Part shown: piece by piece, positions 41,482 through 49,926 of the stretch | Position numbering within the stretch: the first letter of the stretch is position 1 | Layout of the letters: every line of letters starts with the position of its first letter | Assembly: GCA_052435735.1 (NCBI GenBank) | Contig: JBQVNB010000002.1 | Coordinates: 1-64,000 of the forward strand | Length of the DNA: 64,000 bases | Reading direction: 5' to 3' | From: Aliihoeflea sp052435735 | GTDB lineage: Bacteria; Pseudomonadota; Alphaproteobacteria; Rhizobiales; Rhizobiaceae | The notes under the pieces: model-generated | Told to the model about the DNA's origin: nothing | The model's database searches: none | What the model saw: only the letters and a program-made list of their open reading frames with translations | Translations under genes and position numbers: made by a program

Positions 41482-43170
41482 TTAATTCTTACTCAGTTGA
41501 CTTTCGCGGCCCGGCCCAGGAATTCCGCGCCGGTTCTTGTCCTGAAGCCACGCTGATACTTTGTCTAGGAACGCCCATACATCTTTATCATCGGGGAGGA
41601 TGTAGGATGGCAATTTTGGATCGCTTCCGAGCGCTGCAAATATCTGGTGCAGCCATTTCTTGTTCCGTTTGACTCGAAGACCGGGAAGCCAATGCTCCAC
41701 CTCTCCGTGACGCAAAATAAATAAGCCATACTTATCCAACGTATCGAGGAGGTTTTCGACCTTCTCAAGTTCAGTTCCGCTAAGCAAAGATATTCCACCA
41801 TCCGATTTTGGAGATTTTCCGGTTTCAATTAATGCTTGCCAGGAACTGCCGCGCTGTTGCCGAACGTAGTCAAATGGCTTTGGATACCCACACGCTTCGA
41901 GATGTGGTCCAAGATCGGTTGCAGGATTCAGCGCATCGATATCAAGTACCGCCGCGACTGGAATTCCGAGCTTACGGAGGGGACGCACGATGCGATGCAC
42001 TGAGTCTTTCCCGTTAGCATTCAGAAAGAGAGTGTTGGGTGCGCCACGGTTGGTCGAGTGTTCGATCAGTCGTTCATTTATTTCTTGGTAGAACGCTCTA
42101 TCCGCATCAGACTCCGCTACCAAAACATTTTCATAAAAGACACCTGCAAGAGCATTGGCAGAGCGGAGAAGGGGATCACGCATCATCAACTGAACGTCAT
42201 TGTTCTCAAGGACTCGGGCAGTACCGACGCCGTTCTGGAATGTCAGCCGAACTACGTTTATTGCCGCTCCGGACTGGATAGCACCCATCAGAAACTGGGG
42301 GCTATGTGTTGACACAAAAACGTGTTTGCCAACGTCGCCTGCAGTTCGCGCAATCTCTTTGCCTAGCTTGAATGCTAAAGCAGGATGCAAAAACGCTTCC
42401 GGTTCGTCGATTACAATGACGCGAGGATCACCAGCCCTCAATTCAATTAGAATGCCCGTAAAGGCTTTCACGCCATCGCTCACCTGATCGATGTGCAATG
42501 CTTGTTTCATCCAGTTCAGCGTATCATCTTCCACTCGCCGTTCAGGCGGCGGCTCCGAATTACCGTAACGTAAAACAAGCTGGCTGCCTTCCGACATATC
42601 GAATCCGAGATACAGACCGAGCGCGTCGTGAAGCATATCGCGTATATTCGCGCGACGGGAATCATCTGTAAAAATGCGTGCAAATGAATTTGATGGGTCT
42701 TTTAGGTCGCCGCGGTCTTGTGCGTTGACCAGCTGAATTCTTCCGGGCCCGTCAAGATTTAGCAAAAATTTCCGAGCATAGTATTTAGCGTAATGCGAAC
42801 GACGATGATCATTTGCGTTCGGTGCTTTCATCGCATCCAAGAAATGCGGAATGTGCACATGGTTCCTGGATGAGCCGTACTTAATGATCGCGGTATCGGC
42901 GTTCACATCTTCGCCATGCTTTGGTTCAAGCATCCAATCGGCAAGTGTGGACTTGGCGTCATCGTCGGAGTGTGGCCTAAATCGAAGTTGATCTAGAATA
43001 AAATTTGTGCGGTTCTGTCCAATGCTGCAGAAATTCACTATTTCTCTTAAAATCAAACTTTTACCAGAATTATTTGGACCGACGAAAATAGTGCAACTTG
43101 GTGATGCCAAATTTAGCGGCGCCTCACCGATGCCTGCGCCAAATTTAAAAATCATTTCCTCGATAATCAT
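41482..43170 (-). CDS. OLD-like AAA ATPase/TOPRIM nuclease
   Basis: The 562-residue protein has an ABC/SMC-like ATPase with Walker A GPNNSGKS (residues 31-38), Walker B VIVIDEPEAFLHP and H-loop VSTHSPQFLMG, then a TOPRIM domain with VLVAESDADRAFYQ (conserved Glu) and VAAVLDIDALNP (Asp-x-Asp). This is the domain order of OLD-family nucleases, related to phage-defence proteins such as GajA. ATG 43170 was chosen (AGGA seven bases upstream); TTG 43194 is possible. The gene is strikingly AT-richer than its neighbours, suggesting horizontal acquisition. No UvrD-like partner (GajB) lies beside it, so the system, if defensive, is single-gene or partnerless here. Confidence 0.85.
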   Translation of the reverse strand: MIIEEMIFKFGAGIGEAPLNLASPSCTIFVGPNNSGKSLILREIVNFCSIGQNRTNFILDQLRFRPHSDDDAKSTLADWMLEPKHGEDVNADTAIIKYGSSRNHVHIPHFLDAMKAPNANDHRRSHYAKYYARKFLLNLDGPGRIQLVNAQDRGDLKDPSNSFARIFTDDSRRANIRDMLHDALGLYLGFDMSEGSQLVLRYGNSEPPPERRVEDDTLNWMKQALHIDQVSDGVKAFTGILIELRAGDPRVIVIDEPEAFLHPALAFKLGKEIARTAGDVGKHVFVSTHSPQFLMGAIQSGAAINVVRLTFQNGVGTARVLENNDVQLMMRDPLLRSANALAGVFYENVLVAESDADRAFYQEINERLIEHSTNRGAPNTLFLNANGKDSVHRIVRPLRKLGIPVAAVLDIDALNPATDLGPHLEACGYPKPFDYVRQQRGSSWQALIETGKSPKSDGGISLLSGTELEKVENLLDTLDKYGLFILRHGEVEHWLPGLRVKRNKKWLHQIFAALGSDPKLPSYILPDDKDVWAFLDKVSAWLQDKNRRGIPGPGRESQLSKN

Positions 43171-43271
43171 CGAATATCCTGTATTTTCAATCAAATGGCT
43201 TTAACACTATAACCATCATCTAGAGGTGGTCTACAGAAAGAGCTAGCAGTTCCGGCAATTGAAAGTGGGCG

Positions 43272-43544
43272 ATGGCAGAATCGACAAAGGCAGCTAATCA
43301 TGCGCGGATGAAGTTCCTCTCCGCCTCGGATGCCAAGAACCATTTCCGCCAGCTCATCGATACGGTGCAGGCCGAGCCCATCCGCATCCAGCGCTACGGC
43401 CGCGACGTCGCCATCGTCCTGTCCCCGAAAGAATTCCACCGCATTGCCGAAGCCGCACGCGGTAAGGTCAATCCCGCCGTCGAGCACCTTCACGCCAAAG
43501 GCGCCAAGCGCTGGGCAAGCGTCTACGCGGCGCTGGCGAAATAG
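43272..43544 (+). CDS. Phd/YefM-family antitoxin, orphan
   Basis: The 90-residue protein has the Phd/YefM pattern: FLSASDAKNHFRQLIDTVQ, then EPIRIQRYGRDVAIVLSPKEF. ATG 43308 (MKFLSAS) is a possible alternative start. Downstream lies only a palindromic repeat, and no Doc, YoeB or RelE toxin gene is seen on either side. It is either an orphan antitoxin or a regulator, or its toxin lies elsewhere. Confidence 0.82.
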   Translation: MAESTKAANHARMKFLSASDAKNHFRQLIDTVQAEPIRIQRYGRDVAIVLSPKEFHRIAEAARGKVNPAVEHLHAKGAKRWASVYAALAK

Positions 43545-43557
43545 CGCGACACCCTCC

Positions 43558-43678
43558 CTTCTCCCCTTGTGGGAGAAGGTGTCGCCGCAGGCGACGGATG
43601 AGGGGTGAGACGTTCGCGCCAGGCAACCCCTCATCCAACCTCGCTGCGCTCGGCCACCTTCTCCCACAAGGGGAGAAG
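43558..43678. repeat. palindromic intergenic repeat
   Basis: The perfect 24-bp arms lie at 43558-43581 (CTTCTCCCCTTGTGGGAGAA...) and 43655-43678. The interior includes the complementary GGATGAGGGGT and ACCCCTCATCC, so the whole element can fold into one large cruciform. It begins 14 bases after the Phd stop and replaces the usual toxin position. Confidence 0.7.
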
Positions 43679-43689
43679 GAAACGCGCGC

Positions 43690-44088
43690 CCACTCCACCA
43701 AAAACTTATCCCCCTCCCCAAAACCTCCGCCATACTCCACCGCGTCCCCGTCTTCGGGAACGCCTGTCGCGACGGTGTCATGCGGGCGGGGATCGGCGCC
43801 TCCGCCGTTCGGCAAACGTAGCCGGCGGCCGGGGAGGGCCGCGTCGAGGGTCCCCCTCCGGCCACTACGGGCCGGGTGTGCTGGACGAGCACGCAACCTG
43901 TCGATGCTTGGCGGCGAAGGCCAAAAAGCGCGGCGGGGCAGCGGGACGGGCGCGGCTTTGGAAAGAACGCCGGATGGGCGGCTGCGGGATCGCAGTCATA
44001 CCTACAGATGAGCGATGCCGCAGCCGCCCGTCTTCCCGAGCCCTTTCACTTGGCCTCGCGCGCCGCGCGGGCGGAATCACCCATGAGC
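43690..44088. ncRNA. candidate structured RNA or unexplained conserved segment
   Basis: About 400 bp without a convincing gene. Open frames exist on both strands but have shadow-like composition and no ribosome binding site. Local structure is strong: GCGTCCCCG/CGGGAACGC near 43740-43761, an imperfect pairing of GGCCGG near 43833 with CCGGCC near 43860, and GTGCT/AGCAC near 43877-43891. From memory, spurious annotated proteins with this sequence recur in related rhizobia, which hints at nucleotide-level conservation. It does not match RNase P, tmRNA, SRP or 6S RNA as I know them. This is a hypothesis only. Confidence 0.3.
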
Positions 44089-44100
44089 GGAGGAATGGAC

Positions 44101-44484
44101 ATGGCAAGGCGCAAGCGACGCAGGCAAAAACCGCCGCGGAACATACCGCCGCTGCCGGTAATCTACCATCCGCGCCAGCCGCACCAGACCGACGCGCAGT
44201 ATGCCGTCACCCGGCAGTGGGACGAGGAGCGAGCGCAGATCGATGCGATCCTCCAGGCCAAGTGCCGCCACGCGGCGACCTGGCTCGGCCTGATGGCGAG
44301 TTGCAAGTGGTCGGTCTGCCGGCGCGCGCGGCGCTGCGTCGGGCCGCTGCGGCCAACCGATGCGCTCGCCCATATGGGCCGCATCTTCCCGCCCTGCTGC
44401 GACACCCCCGAGCGCGGTGAGGAGGTGCGCATGTTGAACCATGTGTCGAACCCCGGCAAATGGCGGAACGAAGTGCCGTGGTGA
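44101..44484 (+). CDS. hypothetical Arg- and Cys-containing protein (127 aa)
   Basis: The 127-residue basic protein starts MARRKRRRQKPPRNIPPLPV and has a compact region with several cysteines (QAKCRHAATWLGLMASCKW, SVCRRARRCVG, FPPCCD). The spacing might suggest a metal-binding or nucleic-acid-binding site, but no family was recognised. GGAGGA (44089-44094) lies six bases before ATG 44101, the best support that it is a real gene. It follows the candidate RNA segment and precedes the lipoprotein gene on the same strand. Confidence 0.6.
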   Translation: MARRKRRRQKPPRNIPPLPVIYHPRQPHQTDAQYAVTRQWDEERAQIDAILQAKCRHAATWLGLMASCKWSVCRRARRCVGPLRPTDALAHMGRIFPPCCDTPERGEEVRMLNHVSNPGKWRNEVPW

Positions 44485-44571
44485 TGAGGAGAAGAGATGA
44501 GGATAGGACCGATTTCGATGCGCGCCGCTCGCCACCCCAACTGCGCCACGATCGCAGGGCAGGGCTGGAAG

Positions 44572-44805
44572 ATGCGCATCTGGCTCCTTCCCATCCTCGC
44601 CCTTCCCGCCTGCTCGACCTTCGATGCCGGCTCGCCGCCCGTTCCCACGGCTACGGTCGCCCCCGCAGCGCTGGTCGCGCCGGCCACACCCGCCGCGCCT
44701 GCCGCGCCGGGAATAAGGCCGCTGACAGAGGACCAGCGCGACATGCTCGACGGGTATCCGCTATCGCTCGGCGGCTCTTTTGTTACGTTCCGTGATGTCA
44801 TTTGA
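44572..44805 (+). CDS. small lipoprotein
   Basis: The 77-residue protein has a short signal ending in the lipobox LPAC (MRIWLLPILALPAC, Cys14), then a Thr/Pro/Ala-rich linker (TVAPAALVAPATPAAPAAPG), and a short C-terminal domain ending LDGYPLSLGGSFVTFRDVI. Attachment to a membrane through Cys14 is expected; export to the outer membrane is unknown. An upstream frame open to 44497 lacks a better start. No homologous family was recognised. Confidence 0.55.
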   Translation: MRIWLLPILALPACSTFDAGSPPVPTATVAPAALVAPATPAAPAAPGIRPLTEDQRDMLDGYPLSLGGSFVTFRDVI

Positions 44806-44807
44806 GG

Positions 44808-44832
44808 GGAACGCACCTCGCCCTCACGCATT
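44808..44832 (+). promoter_or_regulatory. weak EcfG-like site before the DUF1236 gene
   Basis: GGAAC (44808-44812), sixteen bases, then CATT (44829-44832), one base off the CGTT -10 element. It lies 86 bp before the DUF1236 gene. Low confidence because the -10 is imperfect. Confidence 0.3.
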
Positions 44833-44917
44833 TTTGAAGCCGAGGGACGTCACTGAACGTTTGCGGCGCGGACGCCTTGGAAAAGGGGACCGCGCCACCA
44901 TCAAAGGAGTACCCACC

Positions 44918-45538
44918 ATGCGTAAGTTCCTTCTTGCGACCGCTGCCATCGCCGCCTTGTCGGTCGGTGCCGCGCACGCCCAGACTTCCAGCGATGATTC
45001 GGCCCGCGGCTTCGGCGCGACGGCTGGCGGCACGACGGGTGCCGTTGCCGGTGCCGTCGTCGGCGGCCCGATCGGCGCGATCGTCGGCGGCTTCGCCGGT
45101 GCCGTGATCGGCGCGGAAACCGCCGTTCCGGACGAGGTCGTCGGCTATGTCGTAGACAATCCGGTCCCGACCGTCACCTATGAAGGCGAGATCGCAGCCG
45201 GCGCCGTGATCCCGGCCGAGGTCGAGGTCGTGCAGGTGCCCGACAGCCCGGAATATGGCTACATCTACGTCAACGGCCGCCCGGTCCTGGTCGAGTATGA
45301 GAGCCGCGAGGTCGTCTATTCGCCCGGCTACGTCGTGCCGGAGCGCACCGTGACCTACATCACCGAGAACCCGGCTGATCCGGTCGTCATCGACGCCGAG
45401 ATTTCGACCGGCGCGATCCTGCCGGCCGACGTCCAGATCATCGAGGTGCCGGAAGATCCGTATTACGGCTACGTCTACACCGAGCAGGGCCCGATCGTGG
45501 TCGAGCGCGGCACGCGCGAGGTCATCTGGGTCGAGTAA
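44918..45538 (+). CDS. DUF1236 protein, exported, two tandem repeats
   Basis: The 206-residue protein has a signal peptide (RKFLLATAAIAALSVGAAHA, cleavage after residue 21), a glycine-zipper segment (GGTTGAVAGAVVGGPIGA and onward, about 35-65), and two copies of the DUF1236 motif: one near 78-130 containing YEGEIAAGAVIPAEVEVVQV, the second near 145-205 containing IDAEISTGAILPADVQIIEV. The two repeats end in REVVY and REVIWV. Exported, probably in the periplasm or outer membrane. Function unknown. CAAAGGAGT precedes ATG 44918. Confidence 0.85.
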   Translation: MRKFLLATAAIAALSVGAAHAQTSSDDSARGFGATAGGTTGAVAGAVVGGPIGAIVGGFAGAVIGAETAVPDEVVGYVVDNPVPTVTYEGEIAAGAVIPAEVEVVQVPDSPEYGYIYVNGRPVLVEYESREVVYSPGYVVPERTVTYITENPADPVVIDAEISTGAILPADVQIIEVPEDPYYGYVYTEQGPIVVERGTREVIWVE

Positions 45539-45597
45539 TCGGCCTTTCCTGGCCGAACCGGCCGCGTTAAGGAGATCGTCTTCAACGGGCGATCTCC

Positions 45598-47613
45598 ATG
45601 GCCGGATCTGACGACGCGCCGCTCTATCTGGGTTTCGATACGGGCGGCACCTATACCGACGCCGTGCTCTTCAGTGAGGAGCGCGGCGTCGTCGCCAAGG
45701 CGAAGGCGCTGACGACGCGGCACGACCTCGCCGTTGGCATCGCCGAGGCCGCCGACCGCGTCATCGCGCTGGCCGGCATCGCGCCAAGAACGATCCGCCT
45801 GGTGTCGATGTCCACCACCCTCGCCACCAACGCCCTCGTCGAAGGGCAGGGCGGCAGGGTCGGTCTGGTGATGATCGGCTTCTCCGAAACCGATCTCGAC
45901 AAGGACGGCCTCAAAACCGCCCTCGGCTCCGACCCGGTAATTTTCGTCCCCGGCGGCCACGACGTCCACGGCAACGAGACAAAGCTCGACCTTGCCGCTC
46001 TGGAAAACGCCCTGCCGGAACTGGCCACGAGCGTTTCCGGCTTCGCCGTCTGCGGCTACTTTTCCACCCGCAATCCGAAGCATGAGATACTGGCCCGCGA
46101 CCTGATCCGGGAGAGTACGGGTCTGCCGGTCACCACATCTCACGAACTCTCATCCAAACTCGGCGGCCCCCGCCGCGCCCTGACGACGCTTCTCAATGCC
46201 CGGCTGATCTCGATGATCGACCACCTCATCGCCGCCACCGAAGGTTTCCTCGAAAACCGAGGCATCGACGCCCCTTTGATGGTGGTGCGCGGTGACGGCG
46301 CCCTCGTCTCCGCCCGCTTCGCCCGGGAACGGCCGATCGAAACGATCCTGTCGGGACCGGCTGCGAGCATCGTCGGCGCCCGTCATTTGACGAGGCTCGA
46401 CGATGCCGTCGTCTCCGACATAGGCGGCACAACGACCGACATCGCGATCCTCGACAAGGGCGTCCCGCGGCTCGACCCGGACGGGGCGACTGTGGGCGGG
46501 TTTCGGACGATGGTCGAGGCTGTGGCGATGCGGACCTTTGGGCTGGGCGGGGATTCGGAAGTGACGATCGCCGATGGCGGGCTCGATCCGGCGATCCTGC
46601 TCGGCCCCCGCCGCCTCGTACCGCTGTCCCTCGCAGCCCTCCAGCACGGCGCGGCCATCGCGGAAACGCTGGAACGCCAGCTCCGCGCCGCCAATCCCGG
46701 CCGCATGGATGGTCGTTTTGCGATGCGAACTGGCGTCCCGGATCGGCTGGCAGCCGGGCTCTCGACTGCCGAAGCGCGGCTTTACGAGAAGGTGACGGCG
46801 ACGCCGTTGCCGCTCGACCAGTTGCTGACCTCGACAGCGCAAGTGGCGACGCTCCAACGCCTCGTTTCGCGCGGCCTCGTTCATCTGTGCGGCTTCACCC
46901 CATCCGACGCCGCCCATGTGCTCGGACGGCAGGACAACTGGCACGAACGCGCGGCGCGCCTTGGCGCGGAACTCGTAGCGCGGCGGCGCGACGGGCGCGG
47001 GCAGCCGATCGCGGCAGGCGCGGCGGAGATTTCGCAGCGCGTGCTCCACGCTGTCACGCGGCGCTCGGCCGAACTGATGCTGGAGGCGGCTCTCGCCGAT
47101 GACGGGCTCGACGGCGCGGTGATTGTCGCCGGGCCGCTCGTCCAGCGCGCGCTTGACGGCAAGGCCGGCATCGCAAGGCTCGCCGTCGGTCTGGACCGGC
47201 AGGTCATCGGCCTCGGCGCATCGGCCGGCCTGCACTATGCCGGTCTGCCGGCGCTTGTCGGGCAGGGCTGCGTCGTGCCGGAGGATGCCGACGTGGCGAA
47301 CGCCATCGGTGCGGTGGTGGGCCAGGTGCGCGTCAGCGCCGAGGCGGTTGTCACCCAGCCGGTAGAGGGCATTTTCCGCGTCAGCGCGGGCGAGACGATC
47401 TCGGATCACCGCTCGGAGGATGATGCACTTTCGGTCGCGAGCGCGCATCTGCGTGACCTCGCGCGAGAGGCGGCGCGGCGGGCCGGCAGTGACGATGTCG
47501 AGATCGACGTCGCGACCGATTTGCGCATCGCGACGATCGAAGGGCAGCGATCCTTCATCGAAGCGAGCCTGCGCGCGGTGGCGACGGGCCGGCCGCGGAT
47601 CACGCTGCGTTAG
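45598..47613 (+). CDS. hydantoinase/oxoprolinase family subunit A
   Basis: The 671-residue ASKHA-fold protein has N-terminal LYLGFDTGGTYTDAVLF, then SMSTTLATNALVEGQGGRVG and a central VVSDIGGTTTDIAIL. HyuA-type subunits use ATP to open cyclic amides such as hydantoins, 5-oxoproline or acetone derivatives and normally work with a HyuB subunit. No hyuB is present next to it, and it is followed by malate synthase after a gap. It is therefore an orphan A subunit or a stand-alone enzyme. The substrate is unknown. Confidence 0.87.
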   Translation: MAGSDDAPLYLGFDTGGTYTDAVLFSEERGVVAKAKALTTRHDLAVGIAEAADRVIALAGIAPRTIRLVSMSTTLATNALVEGQGGRVGLVMIGFSETDLDKDGLKTALGSDPVIFVPGGHDVHGNETKLDLAALENALPELATSVSGFAVCGYFSTRNPKHEILARDLIRESTGLPVTTSHELSSKLGGPRRALTTLLNARLISMIDHLIAATEGFLENRGIDAPLMVVRGDGALVSARFARERPIETILSGPAASIVGARHLTRLDDAVVSDIGGTTTDIAILDKGVPRLDPDGATVGGFRTMVEAVAMRTFGLGGDSEVTIADGGLDPAILLGPRRLVPLSLAALQHGAAIAETLERQLRAANPGRMDGRFAMRTGVPDRLAAGLSTAEARLYEKVTATPLPLDQLLTSTAQVATLQRLVSRGLVHLCGFTPSDAAHVLGRQDNWHERAARLGAELVARRRDGRGQPIAAGAAEISQRVLHAVTRRSAELMLEAALADDGLDGAVIVAGPLVQRALDGKAGIARLAVGLDRQVIGLGASAGLHYAGLPALVGQGCVVPEDADVANAIGAVVGQVRVSAEAVVTQPVEGIFRVSAGETISDHRSEDDALSVASAHLRDLAREAARRAGSDDVEIDVATDLRIATIEGQRSFIEASLRAVATGRPRITLR

Positions 47614-47729
47614 AATTTTTCGCAAGGCAGTTTCGCCTTTTGCCGAATTGACCGACCGCCCCGCGCGTGGTGAAAGCGATCAGGGCCTTCAAAGGCCATC
47701 GCCATGCGCTTTTGAGGGAGGTTTTCTGC

Positions 47730-49901
47730 ATGAATGACCGCGTTGACGCCAATGGGTTGAAGATCGACCGGGTTCTCTACGACTTCATCGCCAACGAGGC
47801 CGTGGCCGGCACGGGCATCGATGCGGAAAACTTCTGGCGGGATTTTGCAGCGATCGTCGCCGATCTCGCGCCGAAGAACCGGGCGCTTCTTGAAAAGCGC
47901 GACGCGATCCAGGAGAAGATCGACGCCTGGCACCGCGAGAACGGCGCGCCAACGGATCTGGCGGCCTATGAACGCTTCCTGCGCTCGATCGACTACATCG
48001 TTCCCGAAGGCCCCGGCTTTAAGGTATCGACCGAGAACGTCGACGACGAGATCGCGACTATCGCGGGACCGCAGCTCGTCGTCCCGGTCATAAATGCGCG
48101 CTATGCGCTGAACGCTGCCAATGCGCGATGGGGCTCGCTCTATGACGCGCTCTACGGCACCGATGCGATCCCCGAAACCGACGGCGCGGAAAAGGGCAGG
48201 GGCTACAATCCGAAGCGCGGCGAGAAGGTGATCGCCTGGGCGCGCGACTTCCTTGACGGCGCGGTGCCGCTGGAAGGTGCGAGCTGGACCGATACGCGGT
48301 CCTTCGCGGTCGAGGGCGGCAAGCTGGTCGTCAAGACGGCGAACGGGAGCACCGGGCTGAAGAATGGCGCGCAGTTTGCCGGCTATGTCGGCGAGGCGGC
48401 TGCCCCGACGCAGTTCCTCATGAAGAACAACGGCATCCATATCGAGGTGCTGATCGACGCGGCATCGGACATCGGTAAATCCGACCCGGCGCATATTTCC
48501 GACGTCTGGCTCGAATCCGCGCTGACCACGATCCAGGATTGCGAGGATTCGGTCGCGGCCGTCGACGCCGAGGACAAGGTCGAGGTCTACCGCAACTGGC
48601 TCGGCTTGATGAAGGGCGACCTGACCGAGGAAGTGACCAAGGGCGGCAAGAGCTTCACGCGCAAGCTGAACCCCGATTTCGACTACACCGCGCCGGACGG
48701 CTCGACCTTCACGGTGCGCTGTCGCTCGCTGATGCTGGTGCGCAATGTCGGCCACCTGATGACCAACCCGGCGATCTTGGATGCGCAAGGCAACGAGGTG
48801 CCGGAAGGCATCATGGATGCCGCGATCACCGGCCTGATCGCGCTGCACGACATCGGTCCGAACGGCCGCCGCGCGAATTCGCCGAAGGGCTCCATGTATG
48901 TGGTGAAACCAAAGATGCACGGCCCGGAGGAGGTCGCCTTCGCCTCCGAACTCTTCGGCCGCGTCGAGGCGATGCTGGGCATGACGCCGAACACGATGAA
49001 GATGGGCATCATGGACGAGGAGCGCCGAACGACGGTGAACCTCAAGGAGTGCATCCGCGCGGCGTCGTCGCGCGTCGTGTTCATCAACACCGGCTTCCTC
49101 GACCGCACCGGCGACGAGATGCACACTTCTATGGAAGCCGGCCCGATGATCCGCAAGGGCGACATGAAGCAAGCGGCCTGGATCGGCGCCTACGAGAACT
49201 GGAACGTCGATATCGGCCTCGAATGCGGATTGGCCGGCCATGCGCAGATCGGCAAGGGCATGTGGGCGATGCCGGACCTGATGGCCGCGATGCTGGAGCA
49301 GAAGATCGGCCATCCGAAGGCCGGCGCCAACACTGCCTGGGTGCCGTCGCCGACGGCCGCGACGCTGCATGCGACGCACTACCACAAGGTCAACGTCGCC
49401 AAGGTGCAGGCCGAGCTGAAGGCCCGCGCCCGTGCCAAGCTGGCCGACATCCTGTCGGTCCCGGTCGCGACGCGTCCGAACTGGACGCCGGAGGACATCC
49501 AGCGGGAACTCGACAACAACGCGCAGGGCATTCTGGGCTACGTCGTGCGCTGGGTCGACCAGGGCGTCGGCTGCTCCAAGGTGCCGGACATCAACGATGT
49601 CGGCCTGATGGAAGACCGCGCGACGCTGCGCATCTCGGCCCAGCACATGGCGAACTGGCTGCATCACGGCGTGTGTTCGCGTGATCAGGTGATGGAGACG
49701 ATGAAGCGCATGGCGGCCGTGGTGGATCGGCAGAACGAGGGCGATGCGCTCTACCGGCCGATGGCGCCGGATTTCGACAACTCGATCGCGTTCCAGGCGG
49801 CGTGTGATCTCGTGCTGAAGGGGCGCGAGCAGCCGAACGGCTATACGGAGCCGGTGCTGCATCGGCGTCGGTTGGAGCTGAAGGCGAAGCGGGACGCGTG
49901 A
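47730..49901 (+). CDS. glcB: malate synthase G
   Basis: It condenses glyoxylate and acetyl-CoA to malate in the glyoxylate cycle or for glycolate use. The 723-residue length is characteristic of isoform G. Signature sequence includes NGRRANSPKGSMYVVKPKMH, NTMKMGIMDEERRTTVNL (glyoxylate/magnesium site), NTGFLDRTGDEMHTSMEAGP and the C-terminal MEDRATLRISAQHMANWLH with the catalytic base region. ATG 47730 follows AGGGAGG. Isocitrate lyase is not in this window. Confidence 0.97.
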   Translation: MNDRVDANGLKIDRVLYDFIANEAVAGTGIDAENFWRDFAAIVADLAPKNRALLEKRDAIQEKIDAWHRENGAPTDLAAYERFLRSIDYIVPEGPGFKVSTENVDDEIATIAGPQLVVPVINARYALNAANARWGSLYDALYGTDAIPETDGAEKGRGYNPKRGEKVIAWARDFLDGAVPLEGASWTDTRSFAVEGGKLVVKTANGSTGLKNGAQFAGYVGEAAAPTQFLMKNNGIHIEVLIDAASDIGKSDPAHISDVWLESALTTIQDCEDSVAAVDAEDKVEVYRNWLGLMKGDLTEEVTKGGKSFTRKLNPDFDYTAPDGSTFTVRCRSLMLVRNVGHLMTNPAILDAQGNEVPEGIMDAAITGLIALHDIGPNGRRANSPKGSMYVVKPKMHGPEEVAFASELFGRVEAMLGMTPNTMKMGIMDEERRTTVNLKECIRAASSRVVFINTGFLDRTGDEMHTSMEAGPMIRKGDMKQAAWIGAYENWNVDIGLECGLAGHAQIGKGMWAMPDLMAAMLEQKIGHPKAGANTAWVPSPTAATLHATHYHKVNVAKVQAELKARARAKLADILSVPVATRPNWTPEDIQRELDNNAQGILGYVVRWVDQGVGCSKVPDINDVGLMEDRATLRISAQHMANWLHHGVCSRDQVMETMKRMAAVVDRQNEGDALYRPMAPDFDNSIAFQAACDLVLKGREQPNGYTEPVLHRRRLELKAKRDA

Positions 49902-49926
49902 TCGGACTTGTCCTGAAATGATCGTG

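Noticed and set aside
41482..43170. Gabija (GajAB) or PARIS system
   Set aside because: No UvrD-like GajB gene is adjacent, and the TOPRIM half does not look like AriB/DUF4435 closely enough to call PARIS. Only the general OLD-like assignment is kept.
43191..43892. Minus-strand open frames across the repeat and the candidate RNA segment
   Set aside because: They read through the palindromic repeat and have no ribosome binding site or family match; similar predicted proteins in other genomes are probably spurious.
43690..44088. RNase P, tmRNA, SRP or 6S RNA
   Set aside because: Key conserved sequences (for example GAGGAAAGTCC of RNase P or the SRP tetraloop region) are absent.
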